19,031 nt of DNA from an uncultured Collinsella sp. (GCA_900548565.1 URKV01000022.1:1-19031), one strand, 5' to 3'; shown: positions 1 through 7,888, counted from the first letter of the stretch. Translations and numbers: made by a program. The notes: generated by a model from the sequence alone, not told the origin.

Positions 1-28
1 TGGGCTCGGAGATGTGTATAAGAGACAG
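1..28 (+). other. Nextera transposase adapter remnant (sequencing artefact)
   Basis: Bases 10-28 read AGATGTGTATAAGAGACAG, the 19-bp Tn5 mosaic end used in Nextera libraries, and bases 1-9 (TGGGCTCGG) match the adjoining part of the read-2 adapter. This is untrimmed library DNA at a contig edge, not genome. Genomic sequence starts at about base 29. It matters because the minus-strand transporter frame continues straight through it and gains the false residues CLLYTSPSP. Confidence 0.97.
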
Positions 29-1011
29 TCCATCACGCGTCCGCCCACAATCGAGGTCACGGCGTTGCAGGCAATCGCCGGCAAAATGAGCAGGCCCGCA
101 ACAAGTGCGGTCATGCCGTATGCGCCCTCAAAATAGAGCGGCAACAAAACACTCATCGAGAACGTCGTCATCATCGACACCACCACAAGCAGGCACGCAG
201 GCCAAAAGCGAACGCTCGCCATGGGACGCACGTTAAGCACCGGATGCTCGAGCTTGAGCTGACGGGCCGCAAACAGGCCGAGCAGCACAACGGCGGCGAA
301 GAGCGTCGCGATGCCGGTGGTCAGATTGGTCGAGAACTCGCCTACGGAATACACAAATGCCGTAATGCCGGCGGCGAGCAAAACAACCGACAGAATATCA
401 AGCGTGGTGTTCGAGCGCTCTCCGACATTCTGAACGAGCTTTACGCCCGCCGCAGCGACCGCAATACCGCCCACCAGCGGCACTACGAACACCGCCCTCC
501 AGCCAAATAACGTGCACATTAGACCGCTGATCACGGGTCCAAACGCCGGTCCTAGCGTAATGCAGGCGCCGCCCAGGCTCAGATACAAACCGAGCTTCTC
601 GCGCGGGGCGCAAGACAGCACCACGTTCATCATGAGCGGGAACAAGATGCCCGATCCCGCAGCCTGCAAAATACGACTTGGCAGCAAAACGCTAAACGAC
701 GGAGCGACCAGGCACAGGACTTCGCCGGCGACCATGCATCCGCATGCGAAAAACAGCAGCTTGCGCGTCGAGAAACGGCCGGACAGGAAGGCCATGATGG
801 CCGTAAAAATCGACGTCACGATCATGTAGCCCGAGACGAGCCACTGTGCCGTGGTGGCACTCACCGAAAAGGCTGCCATAATGTCGTGCAACGCCACGTT
901 AATGATGTTCTCGTTAAACGCGGCAACAAAGGCTGCAATATACATTACGACGAGAATCGCCGCAGAGGCCGATGGCGTTACTTGAACTTGCTGCTGAGAT
1001 TTGCTCCCCAT
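29..1011 (-). CDS. MFS multidrug-efflux-type transporter (DHA2-like), C-terminus cut by contig end
   Basis: The frame opens at ATG 1011 behind AGGAAGGAA and stays open to the contig edge, giving 327 codons of a protein that usually has about 450-500. After a short polar N-terminus, hydrophobic segments alternate with short loops. FNENIINVAL (about residues 32-41) matches the first-helix DHA2 motif (xDxTIVNVAL). A loop with GRFSTRK resembles motif A, and GGACITLGPAFGPVISG resembles the motif C antiporter signature. The family exports drugs or other small molecules across the inner membrane using proton motive force. The substrate cannot be told. It is divergent from the deformylase-family gene at 1217, with 205 bases between them in which I see no convincing paired -35/-10. 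The frame entering bases 1-28 is adapter and should not be translated. Confidence 0.85.
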
Positions 1012-1216
1012 GCATTTCCTTCCTCTTGGAACGACAGTCGCATCGCCCCAGAGGAACGGTCCAGGGCGAAAAATGAGCCCTAGACTTACGCCAGACGCCG
1101 TACACGACGAATCTGGCAACATGGTCCAACACCGAAAGATTGTAACGCGGACGCACAGCTTTCCTTCCGCGCTATTATTAAAAGTCCACGAAAGCATAAG
1201 ACATGAGGAGCCCGCC

Positions 1217-1627
1217 ATGATTAAGCCCATCATGAAATCCGAGTTCTTTTTGCGCCTGCCTTCCGAAGACGCGGGACCCGACGATGCCGCGACCGGGCAG
1301 GACCTCCTGGATACACTCCACGAGCATGAGCACGAGTGCGTGGGCCTCGCCGCCAACATGATCGGCGTGCGCAAACGCATCATCTGCGTAAAGGACGGCA
1401 ATAGGACACTCCTGATGTACAACCCTCAAATTCTTGAGCAGGTCAATGCCTATCAGACGAGCGAAGGATGCCTCTCGCTGATCGGCGAGCGTCCCTGTAC
1501 CCGCTATCGCCGCATTAAGGTTGAGTATTTGGACGAGAACTTCGTTCACCGCATCAAAAACTTCTCGGGCTACACCGCCGAGATCATCCAGCACGAAATC
1601 GACCACTGCAATGGCGTCGTGGTTTAG
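1217..1627 (+). CDS. Peptide deformylase family protein (Gln-to-Met variant)
   Basis: A 136-residue protein. The start at ATG 1217 is set by GAGGAG six bases upstream; the frame is open further upstream but without family similarity. Peptide deformylases are metal enzymes that remove the formyl group from new N-termini. Motif II EGCLS (residues 83-87) supplies the metal Cys85. Motif III QHEIDH (125-130) supplies His126, His130 and the catalytic Glu127. Motif I is GLAANMIG (43-50), so the glutamine that stabilises the transition state (Gln50 in E. coli Def) is Met48. From memory, a clade of short Gram-positive deformylases shares this AANMIG form, so it is probably a family trait rather than damage. 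At 136 residues it is shorter than E. coli Def (about 169). A -10-like TATTAT lies at 1173-1178. The LysR gene follows 36 bases downstream, probably in the same transcript. Confidence 0.85.
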   Translation: MIKPIMKSEFFLRLPSEDAGPDDAATGQDLLDTLHEHEHECVGLAANMIGVRKRIICVKDGNRTLLMYNPQILEQVNAYQTSEGCLSLIGERPCTRYRRIKVEYLDENFVHRIKNFSGYTAEIIQHEIDHCNGVVV

Positions 1628-1663
1628 GCCACCTGCCAAAATGAGGGTACCGGAGGCCTCCCT

Positions 1664-2587
1664 ATGGATATCAGCCGCTTTGGCGAATTCGCCATCTTAG
1701 CGCAGTCACGCACGTTTCTTGATGCGGCGGAACTGCTTTTCATGTCGCAATCAACCCTCTCCAAGCACATCATGGCAATGGAGCACGAACTCGGCTGTAA
1801 GCTCATCGATCGAAGCCAGCGCCACGTAACACTCACCGCGCAAGGTGAAGCGCTCCTCCCCTATGCGCAAAAAATTGCGACGCTTCAGCACCGCTATCTT
1901 GCCGCCATTCAAATAGGCGCAGGTGAGCCGCTCGAGCACCTCACCGTAGGTTCTATCCCCATTATGGCCCCTTATGGGATCACGGACGCCGTCATCGATT
2001 TTCAGCAGGCGAACCCCTCATATTCTGTCGAGCTCATCGAAGGCGAGGGCGACACACTCAAGCGTATGCTCCTGCACGAGGACATTGACCTGGCCTTCAT
2101 CCGTGACAGCGGCGCCATCGAGCCGGAGTTCAAAAAGATTCCCTTTACGACCGACCGGCTCGTGGCCGTCCTTCCGCTCGACCATCCGCTCGCCGAACGT
2201 GACACCGTCGAGATAGACGACCTTATCGACGAGAATTTCCTCATGCTTCCCCAAGGCTCGTTCGTAAGCGAGCTCGTCCTTTCCCTTTGTCGAGAAGCTG
2301 GATTTGGCCCACGTGTTACGTTCACCGGCAAACGAGCCGAGAACATCATCTCTCTTGTCGCACGCGGCGCCGGTGTCTCATTCCTCATGCGCAAGCCGGC
2401 GGAATCGCTTGCCAGCGGAAAGGTAGCCCTGGTGCCGCTTGAGCCCGCGACGACCTCCGAGGTCAGGCTCTACCTCAAGCGGAACGCCGCGCACTCGCAG
2501 GCGGTCGTCTCGTTCATCGGCTTCCTCCCCTACCGTCAGCTCCTGCAGGGCGACCGTGCGTCTTCCATCCCGGCGCGACCGTCATAA
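1664..2587 (+). CDS. LysR-family transcriptional regulator
   Basis: A 307-residue protein of typical LysR length. The start at ATG 1664 has GGAGG seven bases upstream. The N-terminal winged helix-turn-helix covers about residues 1-60, with the recognition region around AAELLFMSQSTLSKHI (21-36). A linker helix follows, then a periplasmic-binding-protein-like effector domain from about residue 90 to 290. Such proteins act as tetramers, usually activate a neighbouring or divergent gene when a small ligand binds, and often repress themselves. The target is unknown. Candidates are the upstream deformylase/MFS pair or the PTS cluster downstream, whose promoter has a LysR-like dyad at 7872. The C-terminus beyond about residue 285 is poorly conserved. 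The gene converges on the PTS gene and ends before the shared terminator. Confidence 0.92.
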   Translation: MDISRFGEFAILAQSRTFLDAAELLFMSQSTLSKHIMAMEHELGCKLIDRSQRHVTLTAQGEALLPYAQKIATLQHRYLAAIQIGAGEPLEHLTVGSIPIMAPYGITDAVIDFQQANPSYSVELIEGEGDTLKRMLLHEDIDLAFIRDSGAIEPEFKKIPFTTDRLVAVLPLDHPLAERDTVEIDDLIDENFLMLPQGSFVSELVLSLCREAGFGPRVTFTGKRAENIISLVARGAGVSFLMRKPAESLASGKVALVPLEPATTSEVRLYLKRNAAHSQAVVSFIGFLPYRQLLQGDRASSIPARPS

Positions 2588-2648
2588 TCCCGCTGCCCCA
2601 CAACGGCAGACTTGTGTCCGCAAACACGCTGGCAGCGGCACGAAACAC

Positions 2649-2689
2649 AAATATGCCTCGGGCGGCACGTCGCCGTCCGAGGCATATTT
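2649..2689 (+). terminator. Bidirectional intrinsic terminator between convergent genes
   Basis: AAATATGCCTCGG (2649-2661) pairs perfectly with CCGAGGCATATTT (2677-2689). Inside it GCGGC (2662-2666) pairs with GCCGT (2672-2676) through one G-U pair, leaving a five-base loop. The stem's outer A/T ends provide U-rich 3' ends on both strands. It lies between the LysR stop at 2587 and the PTS stop at 2710, so it can end both transcripts. Confidence 0.85.
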
Positions 2690-2709
2690 AATCAAAGTGC
2701 GCAAAAAGA

Positions 2710-4152
2710 CTAGTCCACCGAGATGTTGAGTGCCTTACCGCCCTTGTCCTTCCTGGTACCGATCACCATAGCGGCGACAAGAGCCAGAACGAAAGCGACC
2801 ACACCGGAGATGACAAGGCCGATAAAGCCCGTGTCGATGCCGGCAGGGTTAATAAAGCTCGGGAAACCGAGCGGGCCGGAGGCACCGAAGGCATAGAGTT
2901 TGGCACCCAAGAGACCGGCAATGGCGCCGCCTACACCAGCGGAAATAAAGGTTGCCCACATAAGACGCTTACGCGGCAGCAAGATGGCGTAAAGCGCAGG
3001 CTCGTTGACACCGAAAATCGAAGAGACAAGGGCGGGAATGTTGACGGCAGCATTTTCCTCGGAGTCCTTGGTTCGGATGACCATGCCAAGCGCAGCACCG
3101 GCGATGGCACAACCGCCTGCATACACGAGCGGGTTAATGAGGTCATAGCCGTAGGTTGCGACATCGAGAAACCACAGCGGTATGATACCCCAGTGCAGGC
3201 CGAACATGACGAGCAGGCTCCAGAACGTGCCGATGACGAAGCCGGCGATGGCGGGCTGGAAGTTGATGAGCATCAAGATGATCTGGGCAACGATATTGGA
3301 GAGGACCGTCATGACCGGACCGACCACAAGCAGGCCAAGGATGCCGCAAATGAGGAGCGTCAGGATGTTGGAGAAGAACGAACTCACAAGCGCGGGCAAC
3401 GCGTTAGAAAGGGCCTTGTGCACCTTGGAGGCAATCCAGACGATAAAGATCGCAGGCAGAATCGTCGATGAGTAATTCTGCATGATTAGCGGGATGCCAA
3501 AAATATCACCGTAGACATTGGACTCGAAGACCGTACCGGCGCCGAGCGTGTAGAGCGGATCTCCACCCATAAGGGCAACGAGCGTCGGGTAGACGAGGAT
3601 ACCGCCGAGCGCCATTCCCATAACGGGCTTAAGTCCGAACTTCTTGGCCGACGTCCAGCCAATGATTAGCGGAAAGTAATAGAAGACCGAATCTCCGATT
3701 GCCGAGAGCGTCACATACGTATTGCTGTCCTTGGCAAGCCAACCGGCAACCGTGCAGAGCGCGAGCATCGACTTGATAAAGCCACCGGCCATAAGCACGC
3801 CAAGAACCGGTTGCAGAATCTCGGAGATGATGGCCAGCAGACGCGAGAATGGATCGCCCTTTTTGACGTCGTCGCCTTCATCGATATCGAGTGCGGGTTT
3901 GGAGTCGAACCCGCCAATCTGAACAAGGTCGTTGTAGACGGCCTCGACAGTGGCACCAATCACGACCTGATACTGTCCGCCGGCCTGGATGACGTCAACG
4001 ACGCCCTTCGTCGCCTTAAGCTCATTAGTCTGGGCGAGCGATTCATCCTTGAGGTGGAAGCGGAGACGCGTAATGCAGTGGCTCACGTCTAACACATTGT
4101 CTCGACCACCGACCTTTGTGATGATTTCATCGCAAAGCTTCTGGTATTTCAT
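2710..4152 (-). CDS. PTS sugar permease EIIBC, beta-glucoside/glucose superfamily, no EIIA domain
   Basis: A 480-residue inner-membrane protein that takes up and phosphorylates a sugar using phosphate from HPr and EIIA. The start at ATG 4152 is chosen because AAGGAG lies six to seven bases before it and EIIB homology begins at once; the frame is open to 4449 but that stretch overlaps the upstream gene and lacks similarity. EIIB occupies about residues 1-80, with the phosphorylated cysteine in HCITRLRF (Cys26). EIIC occupies about 100-470 with about ten hydrophobic segments, the conserved HWGIIPL (320-326) and GVNEPALY (381-388), the family's sugar-site loop (usually GITEPAIYG). BglF-type proteins carry a C-terminal EIIA; this one stops after EIIC, so a separate EIIA must serve it. 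The sugar cannot be predicted. It is the last gene of the minus-strand cluster. The 193-base gap upstream has a possible extended -10 (TGCTATACC on the minus strand, about 4176-4184), so it may have its own promoter. Confidence 0.93.
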   Translation of the reverse strand: MKYQKLCDEIITKVGGRDNVLDVSHCITRLRFHLKDESLAQTNELKATKGVVDVIQAGGQYQVVIGATVEAVYNDLVQIGGFDSKPALDIDEGDDVKKGDPFSRLLAIISEILQPVLGVLMAGGFIKSMLALCTVAGWLAKDSNTYVTLSAIGDSVFYYFPLIIGWTSAKKFGLKPVMGMALGGILVYPTLVALMGGDPLYTLGAGTVFESNVYGDIFGIPLIMQNYSSTILPAIFIVWIASKVHKALSNALPALVSSFFSNILTLLICGILGLLVVGPVMTVLSNIVAQIILMLINFQPAIAGFVIGTFWSLLVMFGLHWGIIPLWFLDVATYGYDLINPLVYAGGCAIAGAALGMVIRTKDSEENAAVNIPALVSSIFGVNEPALYAILLPRKRLMWATFISAGVGGAIAGLLGAKLYAFGASGPLGFPSFINPAGIDTGFIGLVISGVVAFVLALVAAMVIGTRKDKGGKALNISVD

Positions 4153-4345
4153 GGAATTCTCCTTTTTCTGAGCGGGGTATAGCATCGATTTCATGCCTCC
4201 GTAGTCGACGTGGGAGGGCAAGGAACCCGCTTCCCCCTTTGAAATCCGCGGACGCACGTACGCCCGGGATGGGAAACGGCAGAGAAGATGGAAGATGCCG
4301 ATCACATGGCAGCGAGCCTCATTGGCCCATGTCACGCAATCAGGT

Positions 4346-5464
4346 CTACAGACGCGAATCTGCTGCGCCGAGAAGTCTCGTCGTCTGGCAGAACTTGTCA
4401 CACAGACGTTCCGGTTCGCCCTGGGGAATCTGAGTACGCTCGGTCTCAAAGGAGAGGCCGTACTCGCGTGCCGGAAGGAAATACTCGAAATAGCCGTTGG
4501 TGTAACCGCAAACTATTCCCTCGACCGGGCATTCGCGCTTCATGCGAATACCCAAGTCGCTGCCGAGCTCACTCGGGAACACAAAGAGATGCAGGCCGCC
4601 CAGACTGATGACGGCACACTTAAGCGTGAGCGAAAAGTCGTCATGGGCAACGGTGTGATAGAACGTCTGAGGCTCGATGCGGTCAAGAACGACCTCGCGA
4701 TCGAGCTTGATCTGGGAAATCGCCTCGGCAAGACCGGTCGAAACGCGCTCGACCTCGGGAATGCCGCGTCCCTGGCGAAAATTGCGGTCGCTACAGTCGC
4801 CAGCAGCACCGACGACCATGGCCGGATAGTAACCAAGACTCTGAGCGAGCTTTTTGCCGGTAAGACCGGCGAGTTCGCTCGTGAGCTCCGTGCAGTCGGG
4901 TCCGACACAGGCAGAATGCACCGCCCAGTTCACAAAGCCCGCAAATGGCTTGCCTTCGGTATCGAAGAACGATACGACAATGACCTCATTGTCGGCGAGT
5001 TCACCTGGGATGATGCGGTTGTCGTAGAAACCGGTGATGACTTTTTTGCCCATGCGGCAGGTCGCAGGTCGCGCGTTGGCGCGGCACTCTTCGAAGCATT
5101 GACAGATGGTATCGAGGAACCAGCGATAGTAGTCCTCGTTGAATTTTCCCGTCCACCAGCTGCGATGGTAGGCGACGATCGAAGTGTGGTCGTGCGTCGC
5201 GGAGAGCAGAACGCAGTCACGGTCGATTCCGTAGCGCTCGGCGAGCATCGTCTTAACCTCCTCGGCCATGCCCTCCTCAAACTCGAGAACATCGGCGTTG
5301 AAGAGAAAAACTTCGCGGTCGTCCTGTTGGAAAAGAATCGCGTTGGCGAAGACGTCGTCATGGACGCCTGTCGCAGGCTCCAGACGGTTGGGGAGGTTGC
5401 GGTATCCGATTAGATAGATGTCGCCTTGCGGGGTAATCTTGCGGCGTGCATGTCCGATATTCAT
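4346..5464 (-). CDS. Neutral/alkaline ceramidase-fold hydrolase, probably intact metal site
   Basis: A 372-residue protein related to the N-terminal catalytic domain of neutral/alkaline non-lysosomal ceramidases (amidases that use zinc). The start is placed at ATG 5464, which has AAGGAG seven bases upstream; an in-frame ATG at 5485 overlaps the previous stop and has no ribosome site, and the AAGGAG lies inside that extension. SATHDHTS (88-95) corresponds to the family's THTHSGP box. NWAVHSACVGPD (179-190) keeps the metal-binding histidine (His183). GAAGDCSDR (219-227) matches the GAAGD(V/I)SPR loop. There is no signal peptide, so it should be cytoplasmic, unlike secreted true ceramidases of more than 600 residues. 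Many short bacterial members have unknown substrates, so hydrolysis of an N-acyl or amide bond in a sugar derivative is only suggested by the PTS next door. The start is 17 bases from the stop of its paralogue at 5482. Confidence 0.8.
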   Translation of the reverse strand: MNIGHARRKITPQGDIYLIGYRNLPNRLEPATGVHDDVFANAILFQQDDREVFLFNADVLEFEEGMAEEVKTMLAERYGIDRDCVLLSATHDHTSIVAYHRSWWTGKFNEDYYRWFLDTICQCFEECRANARPATCRMGKKVITGFYDNRIIPGELADNEVIVVSFFDTEGKPFAGFVNWAVHSACVGPDCTELTSELAGLTGKKLAQSLGYYPAMVVGAAGDCSDRNFRQGRGIPEVERVSTGLAEAISQIKLDREVVLDRIEPQTFYHTVAHDDFSLTLKCAVISLGGLHLFVFPSELGSDLGIRMKRECPVEGIVCGYTNGYFEYFLPAREYGLSFETERTQIPQGEPERLCDKFCQTTRLLGAADSRL

Positions 5465-5481
5465 GCAAGTTCTCCTTTTTG

Positions 5482-6729
5482 TCATGCCGCGTTTAAAGCG
5501 GCAAGGATGGTTTGAAGGAGGCGCTCATGGGAACCGGCGGCGAAGCCGGAGTTCATGGCCTCATAGGTGATTTTCTCGTACGCATCGGGGGCCGGCAGAT
5601 ACTTTTGCCCTCCGTTGACAAGCGTGGCAAAGAGCACGGGGCAGAATCGGGCGGCGCGCACGGCGGCGCCAAACGAGCTCGAAACCTCGGGCTGGATACC
5701 AACGAACTCGACATTTCCCAGCCGAAGTAAATAGACCCTCGTACGCTGTTCGCCTGCCGCATGAAACCCATAAGTTCGATGCGGGGCCAATGAGCGGAAG
5801 TCGGCGCGCGTCTGGGCGGGCAAAAGGACGTCGACCGTGCGAGCGTCGACGCCGATGGCATCGTCCTCACGTGCCGCACGGACGGCCTCAATCAACGCAT
5901 CGCTCATAGCGCGACCCTGTCGATGCAGCATGCGATATCCACTCTCGTGAGCATCTAACGTTTGCTTCGCCCCGGTCGAATCGAACGCAACGGTTACGGC
6001 GCGCTCCGCCGGACTCTGATCCCCCGCGGCACCGGGTAGCAGCAACACGACTCCGCCCAATTCGCGCTCGAGAGCCATGGCGGCAAAGCCAAAGAGGTCC
6101 CCGCTCACCAAGCGCTTCCCCTGAGAATCGTGCGATCCGTCGAGCACGGAAGACTGGACATCAGCCGTCGCAAGCATGGCAACGAGCCCGCCCTCGGCAT
6201 CCCTCGCGACAAGTATGGGCATCGCGTGGTCGGCAAACCCCTTGGGGTCTACTCCCAGCCACCAGCCGGCCGGCGTCTCAATGTCGCGGTTAACGTTCAC
6301 AGGACAGTAGCCCTCCGCCGAGGCGAGCGTGACAGAGCGAATGCCCGCAACCGCCTGCTCAACGGCCGCGCGTGTCGCGGCGATGAGCGCGGCACGATAG
6401 CGCTCATTTCGATCGCGGGCATCGGTGTCGGCCAGATGCCCAGGGGTGCGCACGTGAGGCGCAGAAAACGTGTGGGTCGGGACCACCCAAGAAAAGGCGC
6501 CGTCGCAATTGGAGACATCCTTGACAACCTCACGCAGATCGACGAGTAGGGCCGGAGCGATCGAGGTAACCTCAAGTGAAAGGATGCAAGCGCGCCGCCC
6601 CATCCCTTCGACCACGAAGGCACGGGCAAAGATTTCATGACGGAGTGCGTCGAAACCGTCGAACGGCAATACGTCCTCTAAGTTAATGGCCACCCGGGCG
6701 GCTCCGGCCTTCATCTCTCCCTTATCCAT
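5482..6729 (-). CDS. Neutral/alkaline ceramidase-fold protein, likely altered metal site
   Basis: A 415-residue paralogue of the next gene. The start at ATG 6729 has GGAGG about nine bases upstream. Recognisable family elements in order are PTHTFSAPH (84-92, for THTHSGPH), NVNRD (145-149), ATADVQSSVLDG (187-198) and LPGAAGDQSP (231-240). Where the family, including the adjacent paralogue, has NxAVHS with a zinc-binding histidine, this protein has TADVQS, with Gln192. The second His of THTH is Phe88. The metal site is therefore probably changed or lost, suggesting a structural partner, a binding protein or a changed chemistry. This is from alignment by eye. No signal peptide is visible. It lies 26 bases after the amidohydrolase gene and just before the intact paralogue, so all three are probably one transcript. 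Confidence 0.7.
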   Translation of the reverse strand: MDKGEMKAGAARVAINLEDVLPFDGFDALRHEIFARAFVVEGMGRRACILSLEVTSIAPALLVDLREVVKDVSNCDGAFSWVVPTHTFSAPHVRTPGHLADTDARDRNERYRAALIAATRAAVEQAVAGIRSVTLASAEGYCPVNVNRDIETPAGWWLGVDPKGFADHAMPILVARDAEGGLVAMLATADVQSSVLDGSHDSQGKRLVSGDLFGFAAMALERELGGVVLLLPGAAGDQSPAERAVTVAFDSTGAKQTLDAHESGYRMLHRQGRAMSDALIEAVRAAREDDAIGVDARTVDVLLPAQTRADFRSLAPHRTYGFHAAGEQRTRVYLLRLGNVEFVGIQPEVSSSFGAAVRAARFCPVLFATLVNGGQKYLPAPDAYEKITYEAMNSGFAAGSHERLLQTILAALNAA

Positions 6730-6755
6730 GGCGAACGCCCTCCTTTATCTGTCGC

Positions 6756-7790
6756 TCACTCGATGCCGTACAAGCGCTGTGCCGTGCCGCCAAGCATAAG
6801 GTCCTTGTCCGTATCACTTAAATCTGTGGCGCGGACGCAGGCGACACCCTCTGTTAGCCACTCGCGTTTAACGGGATAACTCGTACCAAAGACAATATGG
6901 TCTGCACCAAGGACCTCAACCGCACAGGCAAGAAGCGTCTCGCCCCAGGGCTGAGCATGGGACATGTCGAAATAAACGTTGTTCTCAAGACGCTTGGAGA
7001 CCGTCTCGGTATCGGTCTGGAAGCGACCCGAGGCATCTGGACGCTTGGGACCGTGCGGCAGCAGCATCTCCTTAAACGCAAAATAAGCGCCACCGAGCAT
7101 GGAGTGGACCATCTTGATATTGGGGTAGCGCTCAAAGAAATCGCCAAAGATCTCTCGGCCGATCGCCGTAGTTTGGTCGACGCAGCGGCCATAAGAGCGG
7201 CGAAGGTTGTCGTACGCGAGAAGCGACTCGTTCTCGACCGGCACGGGAACATGGTGCACGTAAACGGTGACATGGCGTTCGTTCAGGTGCTCGAAAAAAC
7301 TCGAGAAGACCTGGTCGTCGAGATAGCGCTTGCCGTAGTGAGCGCAGAGCTGCACACCCGCAAAACCATCGTCGAGTCTGCGGTCGAGCTCCTCCAAATT
7401 TGCTTTGGTGCCAAAGGGCGGCACAGCGACAAGCGGAATCAGACGGCCACTTGACGCCTTCGCGTCAGCAGCCATACCGTCGTTGAAACGCCGGCACATC
7501 TCGAGCGACATCCACTCGTGACAGCCGGGGAGCTTGAGGATCGCCTTGTCGACCCCCGCCTCATCCATATCGGCCAAGCGCTTCTCGAGGGTGTAGTCGC
7601 CCTCAATGTAGTTAAGACCCGGAGAACCGGCGGGCATCTCGATCACGATCTGTCGTTTGCCGGCGGAATTCATGGTCAGATAGCCTTCGGTGTCATAGGC
7701 GCGGGGTACCTCGGCCAAAAACTGTTCGCAGAGCGTCTCGTCATGAAAGATGCGCTCGTCGAACCAGTAGGAATTTGCATCGATAATCAT
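6756..7790 (-). CDS. Amidohydrolase-2 family TIM-barrel protein lacking the usual metal ligands
   Basis: A 344-residue cytoplasmic protein of the amidohydrolase_2 group (ACMSD/decarboxylase/lactonase-like). The start at ATG 7790 follows an AAAGGCGG ribosome site by about nine bases. Typical features are the opening MIID strand, RLADMDEAGVDKAIL (71-85), VYVHH (176-180), MVHSMLGG (227-234), VFGTSYP (300-306) and the closing GGTAQRLYGI. In active members the first strand ends in HxH; here it reads DANSY, so Asn6 and Tyr8 replace both histidines. The strand-8 aspartate (GSDYP) is Ser304. His180 and His229 remain. It is therefore unlikely to bind a metal in the usual way. It is the first gene of the cluster with the two ceramidase-like genes and the PTS. 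The reaction is unknown. Some relatives are metal-independent lactonases, but those I know of keep the HxH. Confidence 0.82.
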   Translation of the reverse strand: MIIDANSYWFDERIFHDETLCEQFLAEVPRAYDTEGYLTMNSAGKRQIVIEMPAGSPGLNYIEGDYTLEKRLADMDEAGVDKAILKLPGCHEWMSLEMCRRFNDGMAADAKASSGRLIPLVAVPPFGTKANLEELDRRLDDGFAGVQLCAHYGKRYLDDQVFSSFFEHLNERHVTVYVHHVPVPVENESLLAYDNLRRSYGRCVDQTTAIGREIFGDFFERYPNIKMVHSMLGGAYFAFKEMLLPHGPKRPDASGRFQTDTETVSKRLENNVYFDMSHAQPWGETLLACAVEVLGADHIVFGTSYPVKREWLTEGVACVRATDLSDTDKDLMLGGTAQRLYGIE

Positions 7791-7822
7791 TGGTTGGAAC
7801 CGCCTTTCATCTTGTTGAAAAC

Positions 7823-7852
7823 ATTCTAGAAAAGCAGGTACCCGGACATCAA
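7823..7852 (-). promoter_or_regulatory. Probable sigma-70-type promoter of the amidohydrolase/ceramidase-like/PTS cluster
   Basis: On the minus strand TTGATG (7852-7847) is followed after 18 bases by TAGAAT (7828-7823). The -10 matches consensus in five of six positions and the -35 in four. Transcription would start near 7816, about 26 bases before the ATG at 7790. This is the only good promoter pair I find ahead of the cluster. Confidence 0.6.
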
Positions 7853-7871
7853 TTCCAGCTTAAGCCCACTG

Positions 7872-7888
7872 TATTCCATTTTGGAATA
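7872..7888. promoter_or_regulatory. LysR-box-like inverted repeat upstream of the cluster promoter
   Basis: TATTCCA (7872-7878), TTT, TGGAATA (7882-7888) is a perfect 7-bp dyad. Its core TTCC-N5-GGAA fits the LysR T-N11-A pattern. Its centre is about 64 bases upstream of the predicted start site, where LysR proteins commonly bind to activate. The binding protein is unknown; the LysR gene at 1664 is one candidate. Confidence 0.5.

Noticed and set aside
4153..4345. Possible terminator or small gene in the gap before the PTS gene
   Set aside because: No stable hairpin with a U-run and no short frame with a ribosome site could be supported; only a weak extended -10 is visible.
4153..4449. N-terminal extension of the PTS permease to an ATG at 4449
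   Set aside because: It would overlap the upstream gene and adds basic, non-homologous residues; the ATG at 4152 has a good ribosome site and matches the family start.
4295..5413. 372-codon plus-strand frame over the ceramidase-like gene
   Set aside because: No family similarity, and the minus strand has clear motifs, ribosome sites and operon context.
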